From Thermohalobaculum sp050331395 (lineage in GTDB: Bacteria > Pseudomonadota > Alphaproteobacteria > Rhodobacterales > Rhodobacteraceae): a stretch of 64,000 bases of DNA. A program made the position numbers and the translations under genes. A model generated the notes under the pieces. It was not told the origin of the DNA, made no database searches, and was given only the letters and a program-made list of their open reading frames with translations. The stretch is from NCBI GenBank assembly GCA_050331395.1, contig JBHJGX010000003.1:49152-113151 (forward strand), given 5' to 3'. Below, piece after piece: positions 36,062-44,838 of this stretch (positions within the stretch are counted from its first letter, which is position 1; each line of letters begins with the position of its first letter).

Positions 36062-37045
36062 GTGGCAACGGTCCTCGTCACCGGCGGCGCGGGCTATGTG
36101 GGCTCCCACGCCTGCAAAGCGCTGGCCTCGGCCGGGCACCGTCCGGTCGCCTTCGACAATCTCTCGACCGGTTGGCGCGAGGCCGTTCGCTGGGGCCCTT
36201 TGGTCGAGGGAGATCTGCTCGACCCCGACGCGCTCGACGGGGCCTTTGCGGCGCACCGCCCCGACGCGGTCATGCATTTCGCCGCGCTCTCGAATGTGGG
36301 GGAGTCCGTCTCGGCCCCGGCGCGGTATTGGCGGAACAATGTCGTCGGCACGCTCAACCTGATCGACGCCGCCGGCCGCCACGGCGTAAGCCGCCTCGTC
36401 TTCTCATCGACCTGCGCGATCTATGGCGAAGCGCGGGGCAGCCTGCTCGGCGAAGGGGACGACGAGGCTCCGGTCAATCCCTATGGCCGCACCAAGCGCG
36501 CGATGGAGGAGATGATCCGCGACCTCGCTGTCGCCACATCGCTCACCACGGTCGTTTTTCGCTATTTCAACGCCGCCGGCGCCGATCCCGACCGGGAAAT
36601 CGGCGAGCAACACCGACCCGAGACGCATCTGATCCCGCTCACGCTCGACGCGATCTCGGGCCGGCGGAAGGCGATCTCGATATTCGGCACCGACTATCCG
36701 ACACCCGACGGCACCTGTATTCGCGACTATGTGCATGTGGCCGATTTGGCGCGGGCGCATGTTCTCGGGCTCGACCATTTGCTCGGAGGCGGCGAGAGCC
36801 TCGCGCTCAATTTGGGCTCAGGCCGCGGCTATTCCGTGCGCGAGGTCATCGACACGGCCGGACGGGTGACCGGCATGCCCGTCCCGCAATTGACCGCGCC
36901 GCGCCGGCCGGGCGATCCGCCGCGGCTTGTCTCCGGCTCGAGCCGGGCGCGCGAACGGCTTGGCTGGGAAACCGGGCGCTCCGAGCTCGAGACGATCATC
37001 GCCGACGCCTGGGCCTGGCACCAGGGCCGCGGGTTTGCGGCCTGA
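36062..37045 (+). CDS. galE: UDP-glucose 4-epimerase
   Basis: GalE interconverts UDP-glucose and UDP-galactose with bound NAD. The 327-residue protein starts at GTG 36062 with VLVTGGAGYVGSHACKALAS (GxxGxxG Rossmann motif). It has SSTCAIYGE, the catalytic YGRTK (Tyr-x-x-x-Lys), FRYFNAAGADPDREIGE and CIRDYVHVADLA. It follows galU by 8 bp and converges on the phosphohexomutase gene with a 13-bp gap. Confidence 0.95.
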   Translation: MATVLVTGGAGYVGSHACKALASAGHRPVAFDNLSTGWREAVRWGPLVEGDLLDPDALDGAFAAHRPDAVMHFAALSNVGESVSAPARYWRNNVVGTLNLIDAAGRHGVSRLVFSSTCAIYGEARGSLLGEGDDEAPVNPYGRTKRAMEEMIRDLAVATSLTTVVFRYFNAAGADPDREIGEQHRPETHLIPLTLDAISGRRKAISIFGTDYPTPDGTCIRDYVHVADLARAHVLGLDHLLGGGESLALNLGSGRGYSVREVIDTAGRVTGMPVPQLTAPRRPGDPPRLVSGSSRARERLGWETGRSELETIIADAWAWHQGRGFAA

Positions 37046-37058
37046 GCTTCAGTGACCG

Positions 37059-38564
37059 TCAAAACGTCTGATCATAGGCGCCGACGGACGGCTCTTCGCG
37101 GATGACCGCATCGAGGGCGGCGAAGATCGCCCGAAGCTCCGCCTCGCTCTCCGGGCTCTCGCAGACGACCACCAGATTGGGTGTGTTAGACGAGGCCCGC
37201 ACCAGCGCCCAAGCGCCGCCGTCGAGCATGACCCGCGCGCCGTTCACGGTGACCACCCGCTCGATCCGCCGTGGCCCGAGCTCGGCCCCCGCCTCGCCGA
37301 GCGCCACGAGCCTCGCCACGAGCCGCTCGATAACGCCGTATTTCTCCTCGTCGGGGCAGGCAGGCGACATGGTCGGCGTCGCGTAGGTCACCGGCAGCGC
37401 CTTCCGCAGATCCGAGAGGCTTTTCCCCGCGTTCCGTTCGAGGAGCCTGCAGACCTCGACCGCCACCCTCAACCCGCAGTCATAGCCCTTGCCGATCGGC
37501 GGCGCGAGAAAGTAGTGGCCCGATTTCTCGAAGCCGGCCAGCGCGCCGGTTTCGCGCACCCGGCGCTTCATATGGCTGTGCCCGGTCTTCCAGTAATCGG
37601 CCTTCGCCCCGCCGGCGATCAGTTCGGGATCTGAGGCGAATAGCCCGGTCGACTTCACATCCGCCACGAAAGTCGCACCCGGATAGAGCTTGATCAGGTC
37701 TCGGGCGAGGATCACACCGACCTTGTCCGCAAAAATCTCGGTCCCCTCGTCGTCCACGACCCCGCAGCGATCGCCGTCTCCGTCGAAGCCGAGCGCGAGA
37801 TCGGCCCCCGTTTCGCGCACCGCCCGGCCCATGTCGTGTAGCATTTCCATCGCTTCGGGGTTCGGGTTGTAATGCGGAAAGGTGTAGTCGAGCTCCGTGT
37901 GGAGCGGGACCACCTCGACGCCGAGCCGCCGGAGCACCTCGGGCGCCACCATGCCGGCCGTCCCGTTGCCCGTGGCGCAAACCACTTTGAGCGGGCGCGT
38001 CAGCCGCAGATCGCCGACGAGATCGTCGATATACCGTTCGGCGACGCCGTCGACCGCCACATATCGCCCACCGTCGCGGGTCTGACCGAGACCCTGAAGC
38101 ACGATTTCCTTGAGCCGGGTCATCTCCGCCGGACCGAAGGTGAGCGGCCGGTCCGCGCCGATCTTCACCCCCGTCCAGCCGTTCGGATTGTGGCTCGCGG
38201 TGACCATCGCCACCGCCTGGGCGTCCAGATCGAACTGGGCGAAATAGGCCATCGGCGAGACCGCGACGCCGATATCGCGCACTTCGGCCCCGCCCGCCAT
38301 CAGACCGACCATCAGCGCCTGTTTGATCGCAAGCGCGTAGGAGCGGTAATCGTTGCCGACCACCACCGTTGCCGGCAGGCCCATCTCATGGAGCTGCGTC
38401 GCGAGGCCGAGCCCGAGGGCCTGGATGCCCATCAGATTGATCTGTTCCGGGAACCGCCAGCGGGCATCGTATTCGCGGAAGCCCGTCGGCCGGATCATCG
38501 GCACCTCGAGGAAGGCGCGGCTGTTCTCGGTCACCTCGGGGAGGGGCGGCGTTCTCAGGCTCAT
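37059..38564 (-). CDS. phosphomannomutase/phosphoglucomutase
   Basis: The 501-residue alpha-D-phosphohexomutase has the active-site Ser in VTASHNPNGWTGVKIG, the metal loop LGFDGDGDRCGVVDDEG, the sugar loop GFEKSGHYF and the C-terminal phosphate loop RASSNTPNLVV. It interconverts hexose 1- and 6-phosphates for nucleotide-sugar synthesis (algC/manB type), consistent with galU and galE next door. Substrate preference cannot be fixed from sequence. Confidence 0.9.
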   Translation of the reverse strand: MSLRTPPLPEVTENSRAFLEVPMIRPTGFREYDARWRFPEQINLMGIQALGLGLATQLHEMGLPATVVVGNDYRSYALAIKQALMVGLMAGGAEVRDIGVAVSPMAYFAQFDLDAQAVAMVTASHNPNGWTGVKIGADRPLTFGPAEMTRLKEIVLQGLGQTRDGGRYVAVDGVAERYIDDLVGDLRLTRPLKVVCATGNGTAGMVAPEVLRRLGVEVVPLHTELDYTFPHYNPNPEAMEMLHDMGRAVRETGADLALGFDGDGDRCGVVDDEGTEIFADKVGVILARDLIKLYPGATFVADVKSTGLFASDPELIAGGAKADYWKTGHSHMKRRVRETGALAGFEKSGHYFLAPPIGKGYDCGLRVAVEVCRLLERNAGKSLSDLRKALPVTYATPTMSPACPDEEKYGVIERLVARLVALGEAGAELGPRRIERVVTVNGARVMLDGGAWALVRASSNTPNLVVVCESPESEAELRAIFAALDAVIREEPSVGAYDQTF

Positions 38565-38625
38565 GTGGTTCTCCTGTCAGCGCGCCCGCTCCATAGCGCG
38601 AGGCGCGCGCGCCGTCACCCGCGGA

Positions 38626-39465
38626 TCAGAGCGGCTCGGCCTTGGCCAATCGATCGAAGGCCGTGAGGCTGTCGATCAGCGCAGGCATGCGCGCGAGCGG
38701 GATCATGTTCGGCCCATCGGACGGCGCCCGGTCCGGGTCCGGGTGGCACTCGATGAAAACACCGGCCACACCGACGGCGACCGCGGCGCGGGCAAGGACG
38801 GGCGCGAATTCCCGCTGGCCGCCCGAGGCGCCGCCGAGCCCGCCCGGTGCCTGCACCGAAAGGGTCGCGACGAAGACGACCGGATAGCCGGTCGCAGCCA
38901 TCTGCGGCAGCCCGCGCATGTCGGTAACGAGTGTATTATATCCAAAGGACGTGCCGCGCTCGCAAAGCAGAATGTCCCGGTTGCCGGTCGAGGCGATCTT
39001 CGCGGCCACGTGGGTCATGTCCCAGGGCGCCAGGAACTGTCCCTTTTTCACATTGATTGGCCGGCCGGTCGCACCCGCGGCCAGCAAGAGATCCGTTTGC
39101 CGGCAAAGAAATGCCGGGATCTGCAGGATATCCACGACCTCGGCGACTGGGGCGCAATGCTCGGGCAGGTGCACATCCGTCAGCACCGGGCAGCCGATCT
39201 CGCGCTTGACCGCCGCGAGCACGTCGAGCCCGGCGTCGAGCCCGAGGCCCCGCTCACCGCCGAGCGACGTGCGGTTCGCCTTGTCGAAGGACGCCTTGAA
39301 CACGAAACCGATGCCGACGCCTCCAGCGTGTGCGGCGAGGGGGCCGGCGATGTCGAGCGCGTGCTGGACGCCCTCGGCCTGGCAGGGTCCGGCGATCAGC
39401 ACCACGGGCCGGTCGTTGGCAAAGGTCACGGGGCCGACCGAGACGGCGCGGGGGCTCTCGCCCAT
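38626..39465 (-). CDS. kdsA: 3-deoxy-8-phosphooctulonate synthase
   Basis: KdsA condenses arabinose 5-phosphate with phosphoenolpyruvate to Kdo 8-phosphate. The 279-residue protein has VLIAGPCQAEG, FKASFDKANRTSLGGERGLG, LTDVHLPEHCAPVAEVVDIL, QIPAFLCRQTDLL, NVKKGQFLAPWDM and LCERGTSFGYNTLVTDMRGL. It pairs functionally with kdsB at 34.2 kb, giving two steps of the Kdo pathway. It is divergent from pgi. Confidence 0.96.
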   Translation of the reverse strand: MGESPRAVSVGPVTFANDRPVVLIAGPCQAEGVQHALDIAGPLAAHAGGVGIGFVFKASFDKANRTSLGGERGLGLDAGLDVLAAVKREIGCPVLTDVHLPEHCAPVAEVVDILQIPAFLCRQTDLLLAAGATGRPINVKKGQFLAPWDMTHVAAKIASTGNRDILLCERGTSFGYNTLVTDMRGLPQMAATGYPVVFVATLSVQAPGGLGGASGGQREFAPVLARAAVAVGVAGVFIECHPDPDRAPSDGPNMIPLARMPALIDSLTAFDRLAKAEPL

Positions 39466-39584
39466 GGCGTGGTCCTTTCCTTCGTCCCAGACCGCGCTCC
39501 CGGTTCAGGAGCCGCTGCCGGGCGTTGATTTGGGCGCGGGCCTGTGGCCCTCTCGACCAGGGCCGGCCCCGACGGGAGGATGCG

Positions 39585-41174
39585 ATGACGACCGACACGC
39601 CGATACCGGAGGGCTGGGCCGCTGTCGAGGCAGCAGCGGCGGCCGAGCGCGGGATCACGCTCAATGCGCGTTTCGAGGCGGACGCCGCGCGGGCGAGCCG
39701 GATGCGGATCGCCGCTGCAGGGGTCGTGCTCCACTATGGGCGGGCGCGGATCGGCGAGGCGGGGCTCGCGGCGCTCGAGGGTTTTGCCGAGCGTGCGGAG
39801 CTTTCGGCCCGGATGGCGGCGCTTTTCGCCGGGGAGCGCGTGAACGCAACCGAGGGGCGTGCCGCCTGGCACACCGCGCTTCGCCGCGCCGAACCGCCCG
39901 TCGAGGCCGCGAGCGCTGCGGAGGCCGCCCGACGCTTTGCCGAGGAGGTGCGCGCGGATGGGACCGAGGCAGTACTTTGGCTTGGCATCGGCGGGTCCGA
40001 TCTCGGCCCGCGGCTGGTGGTCGATGCCCTCGAGATGGCGGCGGACGGCCCGGAGATCCGCTTCGTCTCGAACGTGGACGGCGCGGCGCTCGACCGGGCC
40101 CTCTCCGGGCTCGACCCGGCCAAGACCCGGCTGACCGTCGCGTCGAAATCCTTTTCGACGCAAGAGACCATGATCAACGCCCGGGCGGCGCGGGCCTGGC
40201 TCGCCGATGCGCTCGGCCCTGACGAGGCCTCCCGTCGGACCGCCGCTGTGACCGCGAACCCGGAACGCGCGGAGGCCTTCGGAGTGGACCCGGCGGCGGT
40301 TTTCCCGCTTTTCGACTGGGTTGGCGGACGGTTCTCGGTCTGGTCGACGGTCGGCTTGCCGATCCGCCTCGCGCTCGGCAATCCGGCCTTCGATGCGTTC
40401 CTGGCGGGCGCGCGCGCGATGGACGACCATGTCGCCGAGGCGCCCTTTCGTACAAACATGGCGATGATCCTTGCCGCGCTCGATCTCTGGTCGGTGAATG
40501 CGCTCGGGCTCGGGACGCTCGCGGTCGTGCCCTATGCGGGCCGGCTGCGGCTCTTCGTGCCCTATCTCCAGCAGCTGATCATGGAGAGCAACGGCAAGGG
40601 CGTCGCCATCGACGGCGCGCCGCTCGCGCTTCGGCCGGCGCCGGTGATTTGGGGCGCGCCCGGGACCGATGCTCAGCATTCGTTCTTCCAATGGCTGCAC
40701 CAGGCGCCGACGGGGGCCGCGGTCGAGTTTCTTCTGCCCGTCCGGCCCGCCGACGAGCGCCCCGAGAACCAGCGGACCCTGGCCGCCCATTGCCTCGCCC
40801 AAGGTTCCGCCCTCGCGCTCGGCCGGGATCTGAGCGAGACGCGGGCCGCGATGGCCGCCGAGGGGGCCGATACCGAGGCCATCGACGCGCTTGCGGCCCA
40901 TCGCGTCTTCCCCGGAGACCGGCCGTCGGTGACGCTTCTCTTCGACGATGTCACGCCGCGGTCGCTCGGCGCGCTCATCGCGCTCTACGAGCATCGGGTT
41001 GCGGCGCAGGCCGCATTGCTCGGGATCAACGCCTTCGATCAGTGGGGCGTCGAGTTCGGCAAGACGCTGGCGAACCGGATCCTGCCGGCCTTGGCGTCGG
41101 AGGCATCCGAGCTCTCTGCGGCCGATCCGGCGACCGCGGCGCTTCTCGCGGATATCCGGGATCTTCGACGCTGA
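39585..41174 (+). CDS. pgi: glucose-6-phosphate isomerase
   Basis: Pgi interconverts glucose 6-phosphate and fructose 6-phosphate. The 529-residue protein contains LWLGIGGSDLGPRLVVDALE, the phosphate site TVASKSFSTQETMINA, FDWVGGRFSVWSTVGLPIRL, the catalytic QLIMESNGKGVAIDG and GAPGTDAQHSFFQWLHQ, and the C-terminal INAFDQWGVEFGKTLANRIL. The ATG at 39585 follows GGGAGG. A TerB-like gene follows after 40 bp. Confidence 0.96.
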   Translation: MTTDTPIPEGWAAVEAAAAAERGITLNARFEADAARASRMRIAAAGVVLHYGRARIGEAGLAALEGFAERAELSARMAALFAGERVNATEGRAAWHTALRRAEPPVEAASAAEAARRFAEEVRADGTEAVLWLGIGGSDLGPRLVVDALEMAADGPEIRFVSNVDGAALDRALSGLDPAKTRLTVASKSFSTQETMINARAARAWLADALGPDEASRRTAAVTANPERAEAFGVDPAAVFPLFDWVGGRFSVWSTVGLPIRLALGNPAFDAFLAGARAMDDHVAEAPFRTNMAMILAALDLWSVNALGLGTLAVVPYAGRLRLFVPYLQQLIMESNGKGVAIDGAPLALRPAPVIWGAPGTDAQHSFFQWLHQAPTGAAVEFLLPVRPADERPENQRTLAAHCLAQGSALALGRDLSETRAAMAAEGADTEAIDALAAHRVFPGDRPSVTLLFDDVTPRSLGALIALYEHRVAAQAALLGINAFDQWGVEFGKTLANRILPALASEASELSAADPATAALLADIRDLRR

Positions 41175-41214
41175 GCCCGGTGGCGCCCCGCGGTCGGCGG
41201 CCTATTTCACCTGC

Positions 41215-41673
41215 ATGCTAGACAAACTCCTCACGCTTTTTCAGCAACCCGACGCGCCCGTCGACCTGACCGAAGAGGAAGGGCGCGAAGCCGTGGCGGC
41301 CGTCCTCGTCGAAGCGGCTCGTGCGGACGGGACCTATGACGCGGACGAGGCCGCTCGGATCGACGAGATCCTCGTCAAACGCTACGCGCTCGATGCGTCG
41401 GCCGCGGCGGAACTTCGCTCGGCCGGAGAGACGGCTCAGGCGGCCGCCACCGACGTCGTCCGCTTCACCCAGGCGATCAAGCGAGCCGTCCCCCATGAGG
41501 AGCGCATCGGCGTGATCGAGGCGGTTTGGGAACTCGCTTACGCGGACGGATCGCGCGATCACGAGGAAAGCGCGCTCGTGCGGCGCCTCTGCGGGCTTCT
41601 CTATGTCTCGGACCGGGACAGCGGTCTGGCCCGCCAGCGTGTAGAGGCCCGACTCGGTATCGGCGGGACTTAA
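41215..41673 (+). CDS. TerB-like tellurite-resistance family protein
   Basis: The 152-residue helical protein has the TerB-type repeats AAVLVEAARADGTYDADEAA and AVWELAYADGSRDHEESALV, acidic helices that probably bind metal ions. I start at the ATG at 41215 (MLDKLLTLFQ). Such genes are common in alphaproteobacteria, usually without evidence of a tellurite role. The 3' end overlaps the convergent epimerase gene by four bases. Confidence 0.78.
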   Translation: MLDKLLTLFQQPDAPVDLTEEEGREAVAAVLVEAARADGTYDADEAARIDEILVKRYALDASAAAELRSAGETAQAAATDVVRFTQAIKRAVPHEERIGVIEAVWELAYADGSRDHEESALVRRLCGLLYVSDRDSGLARQRVEARLGIGGT

Positions 41674-42725
41674 TCCGCACCATAGTAGCTGCGATACCAG
41701 TCGACGAACCGCTCGAGACCGAGACGGAGCGGCGTATCCGGTTGAAACCCCGTTTCTTCCGTCAAGTCGTCGATCTCGGCCCAAGTGCGTTGGACATCAC
41801 CCGGCTGCATTGGCGCATAGGATTTATCGGCCTCGCGGCCAATGATCTCTTCCAACGTTTCGATCAGATTGAGGAGCGGTTGGCTCCGATTGTTGCCGAT
41901 ATTGAAGATCCGGTAGGGTGCCCAAGAGCGTCCCCGCGCAGGGTCGGCCCGATTGAAGGCAGGGTTCGGCTGCGGCGGACGGCCGAGAAGGCGAACGAGC
42001 CCCTCGTTAATGTCGTCGATAAAAGTGAAATCCCGCGACATGTCACCGCCGTTATAGAGTGTAATCCGCTGACCTTCGAAAATCGCCTTGGTAAACTTGA
42101 AATAGGCCATATCTGGCCGCCCCCAAGGCCCATAGACGGTAAAGAAGCGGAGTCCAGTCACCGGGATACCATAAAGATGGGCATATGAATGCGCCATCAA
42201 CTCATTGGCCCGTTTCGTGGCTGCATAGAGGCTCACGGGATGGTCGACACTGTCATCGACCGAATAAGGCAGCCGGGTGTTGCCACCATAAACCGAACTC
42301 GATGACGCAAAAACCAAGTGCTGTGGCCGATGGTGCCGGCAGAGCTCGAGGATATTTAGGAACCCGGTCAAATTCGCACTGCCGTACTCGTGAGGCGCCT
42401 CGATCGAGTGGCGAACCCCGGCTTGTGCCGCGAGATGCACCACATGAGCGGGTCGTGTGGCCTCGAACGTCTCGTCGAGAGCCGCGAGATCAGCCACGTC
42501 TCCGGGGAAAAACCGGAACCCCCGATGGCGCGCGAGCCGATCGAGGCGGGCCCGCTTCAGCTGCGGATCGTAATAGGGCGACAGATTGTCGACCCCCGTC
42601 ACTGGCAGCCCGGCCGAAAGGAGACGCTCGGACAAATGATATCCGATAAAACCAGCGGCCCCCGTCACCAGCACGGGACGGTCGGTCGCGAGAACGGCGC
42701 TCAGGTCGGCGGTTTCGGGGGGCAT
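41670..42725 (-). CDS. NAD-dependent nucleotide-sugar epimerase (UDP-glucuronate 4-epimerase type)
   Basis: The protein (about 351 aa from MPPETADLSAVL; an upstream ATG at 42779 would add 18 residues) has GAAGFIGYHLSERLL, the CapI/LspL-type block DNLSPYYDPQLKRARLDRL, SSSVYGGNTRLPYS, the catalytic YAATK and RFFTVYGPWGRPDMAYFKF. These indicate UDP-glucuronate/UDP-galacturonate interconversion for surface polysaccharide. GC content drops somewhat in the central part (41.8-42.4 kb) relative to neighbours. Confidence 0.85.
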   Translation of the reverse strand: MPPETADLSAVLATDRPVLVTGAAGFIGYHLSERLLSAGLPVTGVDNLSPYYDPQLKRARLDRLARHRGFRFFPGDVADLAALDETFEATRPAHVVHLAAQAGVRHSIEAPHEYGSANLTGFLNILELCRHHRPQHLVFASSSSVYGGNTRLPYSVDDSVDHPVSLYAATKRANELMAHSYAHLYGIPVTGLRFFTVYGPWGRPDMAYFKFTKAIFEGQRITLYNGGDMSRDFTFIDDINEGLVRLLGRPPQPNPAFNRADPARGRSWAPYRIFNIGNNRSQPLLNLIETLEEIIGREADKSYAPMQPGDVQRTWAEIDDLTEETGFQPDTPLRLGLERFVDWYRSYYGAD

Positions 42726-42803
42726 CGGTCTCTCGCCGGCGACGTTGGTCTCAAGGGCAAGGGCCGCTCTGGCGGGCAACGGCTTAGATGGCGGAAGGTG
42801 GAT

Positions 42804-44543
42804 TTAGAACAGATTGAAGATCAACAGGGCGCAGAGCAGGCCGGTCATCCAGAGCGCCATTACGCTCGACGGCCGCGTCCGAGCAAAGGTGCCGTCCGGG
42901 CCCATGTTACGGTAGATCTTCTCGAGAAACCGGCCGACGCTGGCGAGGCTCACCTCGGCTGCGCGCCCATAGAGACGCATCACCAGGCGCTCTAGCCGGT
43001 CGAGGATCGCCGCGCCGCCGCCGCGCCAGAGCCAATCGGTGTCGAGGGTCGCGCCCGGATGTTTCGGCAGGAGCGACCTTGCGAGGAAGAAGGCGGGCAC
43101 GGCAAAGGCCAAGAGCTCGAGCTGAAAGAGCATCGCCTCGGCTTTGTAGGGCGAATAATCGGCGGTGCCCGGCAGGATCGCATAAAAGGCGTCCCACGCA
43201 ACAGCGATGCCGAGGATGAGCGTGGCCAGGAGCCCCATCGCCGCTTGCCGGGCGGGTCCCGGATCCTGCGCGCGGATGCCCCGCTCGGGCCCGAAAAAGA
43301 CGCCCCATGGCAGCTTGAGCCCGACTGCGAGCATAACTCCGACCGAGCCGATCGTGAGCCCGAGCCAGGTCCAGAAAAGCGCCTCGTACCCGGCCGCGGA
43401 CGAGATCAGCGATTTGGAGACATAGGCGGCCGTCCCTGGCATCGCCGCCATGGCGAACCCGCCGAGGAGCGCGGCCGCGGCGGTGCGCGGCATGGCTCCG
43501 GCAAGCCCGCCGAGCTCGGACATCTCGGCGCGGTCGGTCCTGGCCACGACCGCCCCGGTCGCCATGAAGAGAAGCGCCGAATAAAGGATGCAGACCGCCG
43601 CGTGCCCGGTGGCGCCGGCGAGGGCGAGCGGCGTCCCGATGCCGACGGCGACGAGCATGAAGCCGGATTGGGCAACGAGGGCATAGCAGACCAACCGCCG
43701 GATCTCGGAGGCCAGCAGCGCGTAGATCACCCCGTAAAGGATGGTCGCAAGGCCGATCCAGAGGAGCCAGGGCTCGCCCGGGAAAAGTCGGATGAGCGCA
43801 TAGATCGCCGTTTTCGTGGTGAAGGCCGAGAGGAAGACGGTGCCGGCGACCGAGGCGCGGGGGTAGCTGTCGGCGAGCCAGGCGTTGAACGGCCAGCCGC
43901 CCGCATTCATGAGAAGCGAGATCAGAACGAGCCAAGCGAGGAGGCCGCCCGCCCCGCCGAGATCGGCGACGGCGATCGATCCGCCGGCCGCGGCCGTGCC
44001 GGCGATGCCGGCCATCAGGAAGACGCCGCCGAGGAAATGCACGACCGCATAGCGGAGCCCGGCCGCGCGGGCGTCGGGCCCGCCCATCCAGATCACCGCG
44101 GTCGAGAAGATTGCCATCACCTCCCAAAAGACGAAGAGCGTGATCAAGTCTCCGGCATAGACGGCCGAAAGCGCTGCGCCCGCGTAGACATAGGCGGCGG
44201 CGAGTTCCTCCGGACGGTCCGACGGTTCGGCGAAAATGCCGCCCGCGAGCGCCATCAGCGCGAAGACGAGGCCAAAGACGGTCGCGGTCGCGTCGACCTG
44301 GACCGGTGCGAGCGTAAAGCCCAGCCAATCGAGCGTGACGCGGGCCGCGCAGCCCGTGCCTTCGGCCGCGCAAAGGAACGCCGCCTCGTCTTGAAGGAAA
44401 AGCACATAGGCGAGGGCGAGCAGAGGCCCGGCGAGGATCGGCAGCCAGCGCGCCGGGCGCGGGAGCGCGAGGACTGCGACCCCCGCGAGCATGAGGATGA
44501 GGCCGGGCGGCAGTGCAAAGCCCAAGGAGGGGGCGTCAGTCAT
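42804..44543 (-). CDS. mnhD: Mrp/Mbh-type antiporter, NuoL/M/N-like D subunit (third copy)
   Basis: The 579-residue protein has about 14 membrane helices and proton-channel motifs of the complex I L/M/N family (LITLFVFWEVMAIFSTAVIW, FLSAFTTKTAIYALIRLFPG, AAVCILYSALLFMATGAVV). It differs from the two upstream D subunits in its long C-terminal extension (LDRLERLVMRLYGRAAEVSL...). It is the last gene of the operon. The start at 44543 (MTDAPSLGFALPPG) is set by the overlap with the preceding gene. It may take the place of the NuoL-like half of MrpA. Confidence 0.83.
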   Translation of the reverse strand: MTDAPSLGFALPPGLILMLAGVAVLALPRPARWLPILAGPLLALAYVLFLQDEAAFLCAAEGTGCAARVTLDWLGFTLAPVQVDATATVFGLVFALMALAGGIFAEPSDRPEELAAAYVYAGAALSAVYAGDLITLFVFWEVMAIFSTAVIWMGGPDARAAGLRYAVVHFLGGVFLMAGIAGTAAAGGSIAVADLGGAGGLLAWLVLISLLMNAGGWPFNAWLADSYPRASVAGTVFLSAFTTKTAIYALIRLFPGEPWLLWIGLATILYGVIYALLASEIRRLVCYALVAQSGFMLVAVGIGTPLALAGATGHAAVCILYSALLFMATGAVVARTDRAEMSELGGLAGAMPRTAAAALLGGFAMAAMPGTAAYVSKSLISSAAGYEALFWTWLGLTIGSVGVMLAVGLKLPWGVFFGPERGIRAQDPGPARQAAMGLLATLILGIAVAWDAFYAILPGTADYSPYKAEAMLFQLELLAFAVPAFFLARSLLPKHPGATLDTDWLWRGGGAAILDRLERLVMRLYGRAAEVSLASVGRFLEKIYRNMGPDGTFARTRPSSVMALWMTGLLCALLIFNLF

Positions 44544-44838
44544 CGTAGCTTTCCTCTTCGTCCCGGTCGAAGAGGCGGCCATAGGCATAGGCGAGCCCGA
44601 TCAGCACAAAGGCCGCGCCCGCACCGAACCAAGCGGCAAAGCCGAAAGAGCCCTGAAGCGCGAAATACGGGTGCTTGTCGACCAGGAGTTCGGCCAGGAC
44701 CAGGAGCGCGAGCAGGACGGGTCCGCCGTATTTGAGAAGCCGGTGATCGGTGCGCCGGGTTTCCTTCGCCGCGCTCTTGGCGGATGCGGCTGCGGTCGGC
44801 TTCGACCCCGCTTTGCGACGCTGGGGCTTACGGGTCAT
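44536..44838 (-). CDS. small membrane protein of unknown function in the antiporter operon
   Basis: The 100-residue protein begins with a Lys/Arg/Ala-rich cytoplasmic segment (MTRKPQRRKAGSKPTAAASA) and has two membrane helices (LLALLVLAELLVD and FAAWFGAGAAFVLIGLAYAY), ending in acidic residues DRDEEESYDD. It overlaps both neighbours (4 bp with the previous gene, 8 bp with the next), so it belongs to the complex or its assembly. I recognise no named family. Confidence 0.7.
   Translation of the reverse strand: MTRKPQRRKAGSKPTAAASAKSAAKETRRTDHRLLKYGGPVLLALLVLAELLVDKHPYFALQGSFGFAAWFGAGAAFVLIGLAYAYGRLFDRDEEESYDD

Noticed and set aside
39426..40994. A 522-codon minus-strand frame opposite pgi
   Set aside because: pgi on the plus strand has all catalytic motifs; the antisense frame shows none.
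43059..44735. A 558-codon plus-strand frame opposite the antiporter genes
   Set aside because: Charged Gly/Glu/Arg/His translation typical of antisense shadow in GC-rich DNA; the minus strand encodes a convincing membrane subunit.
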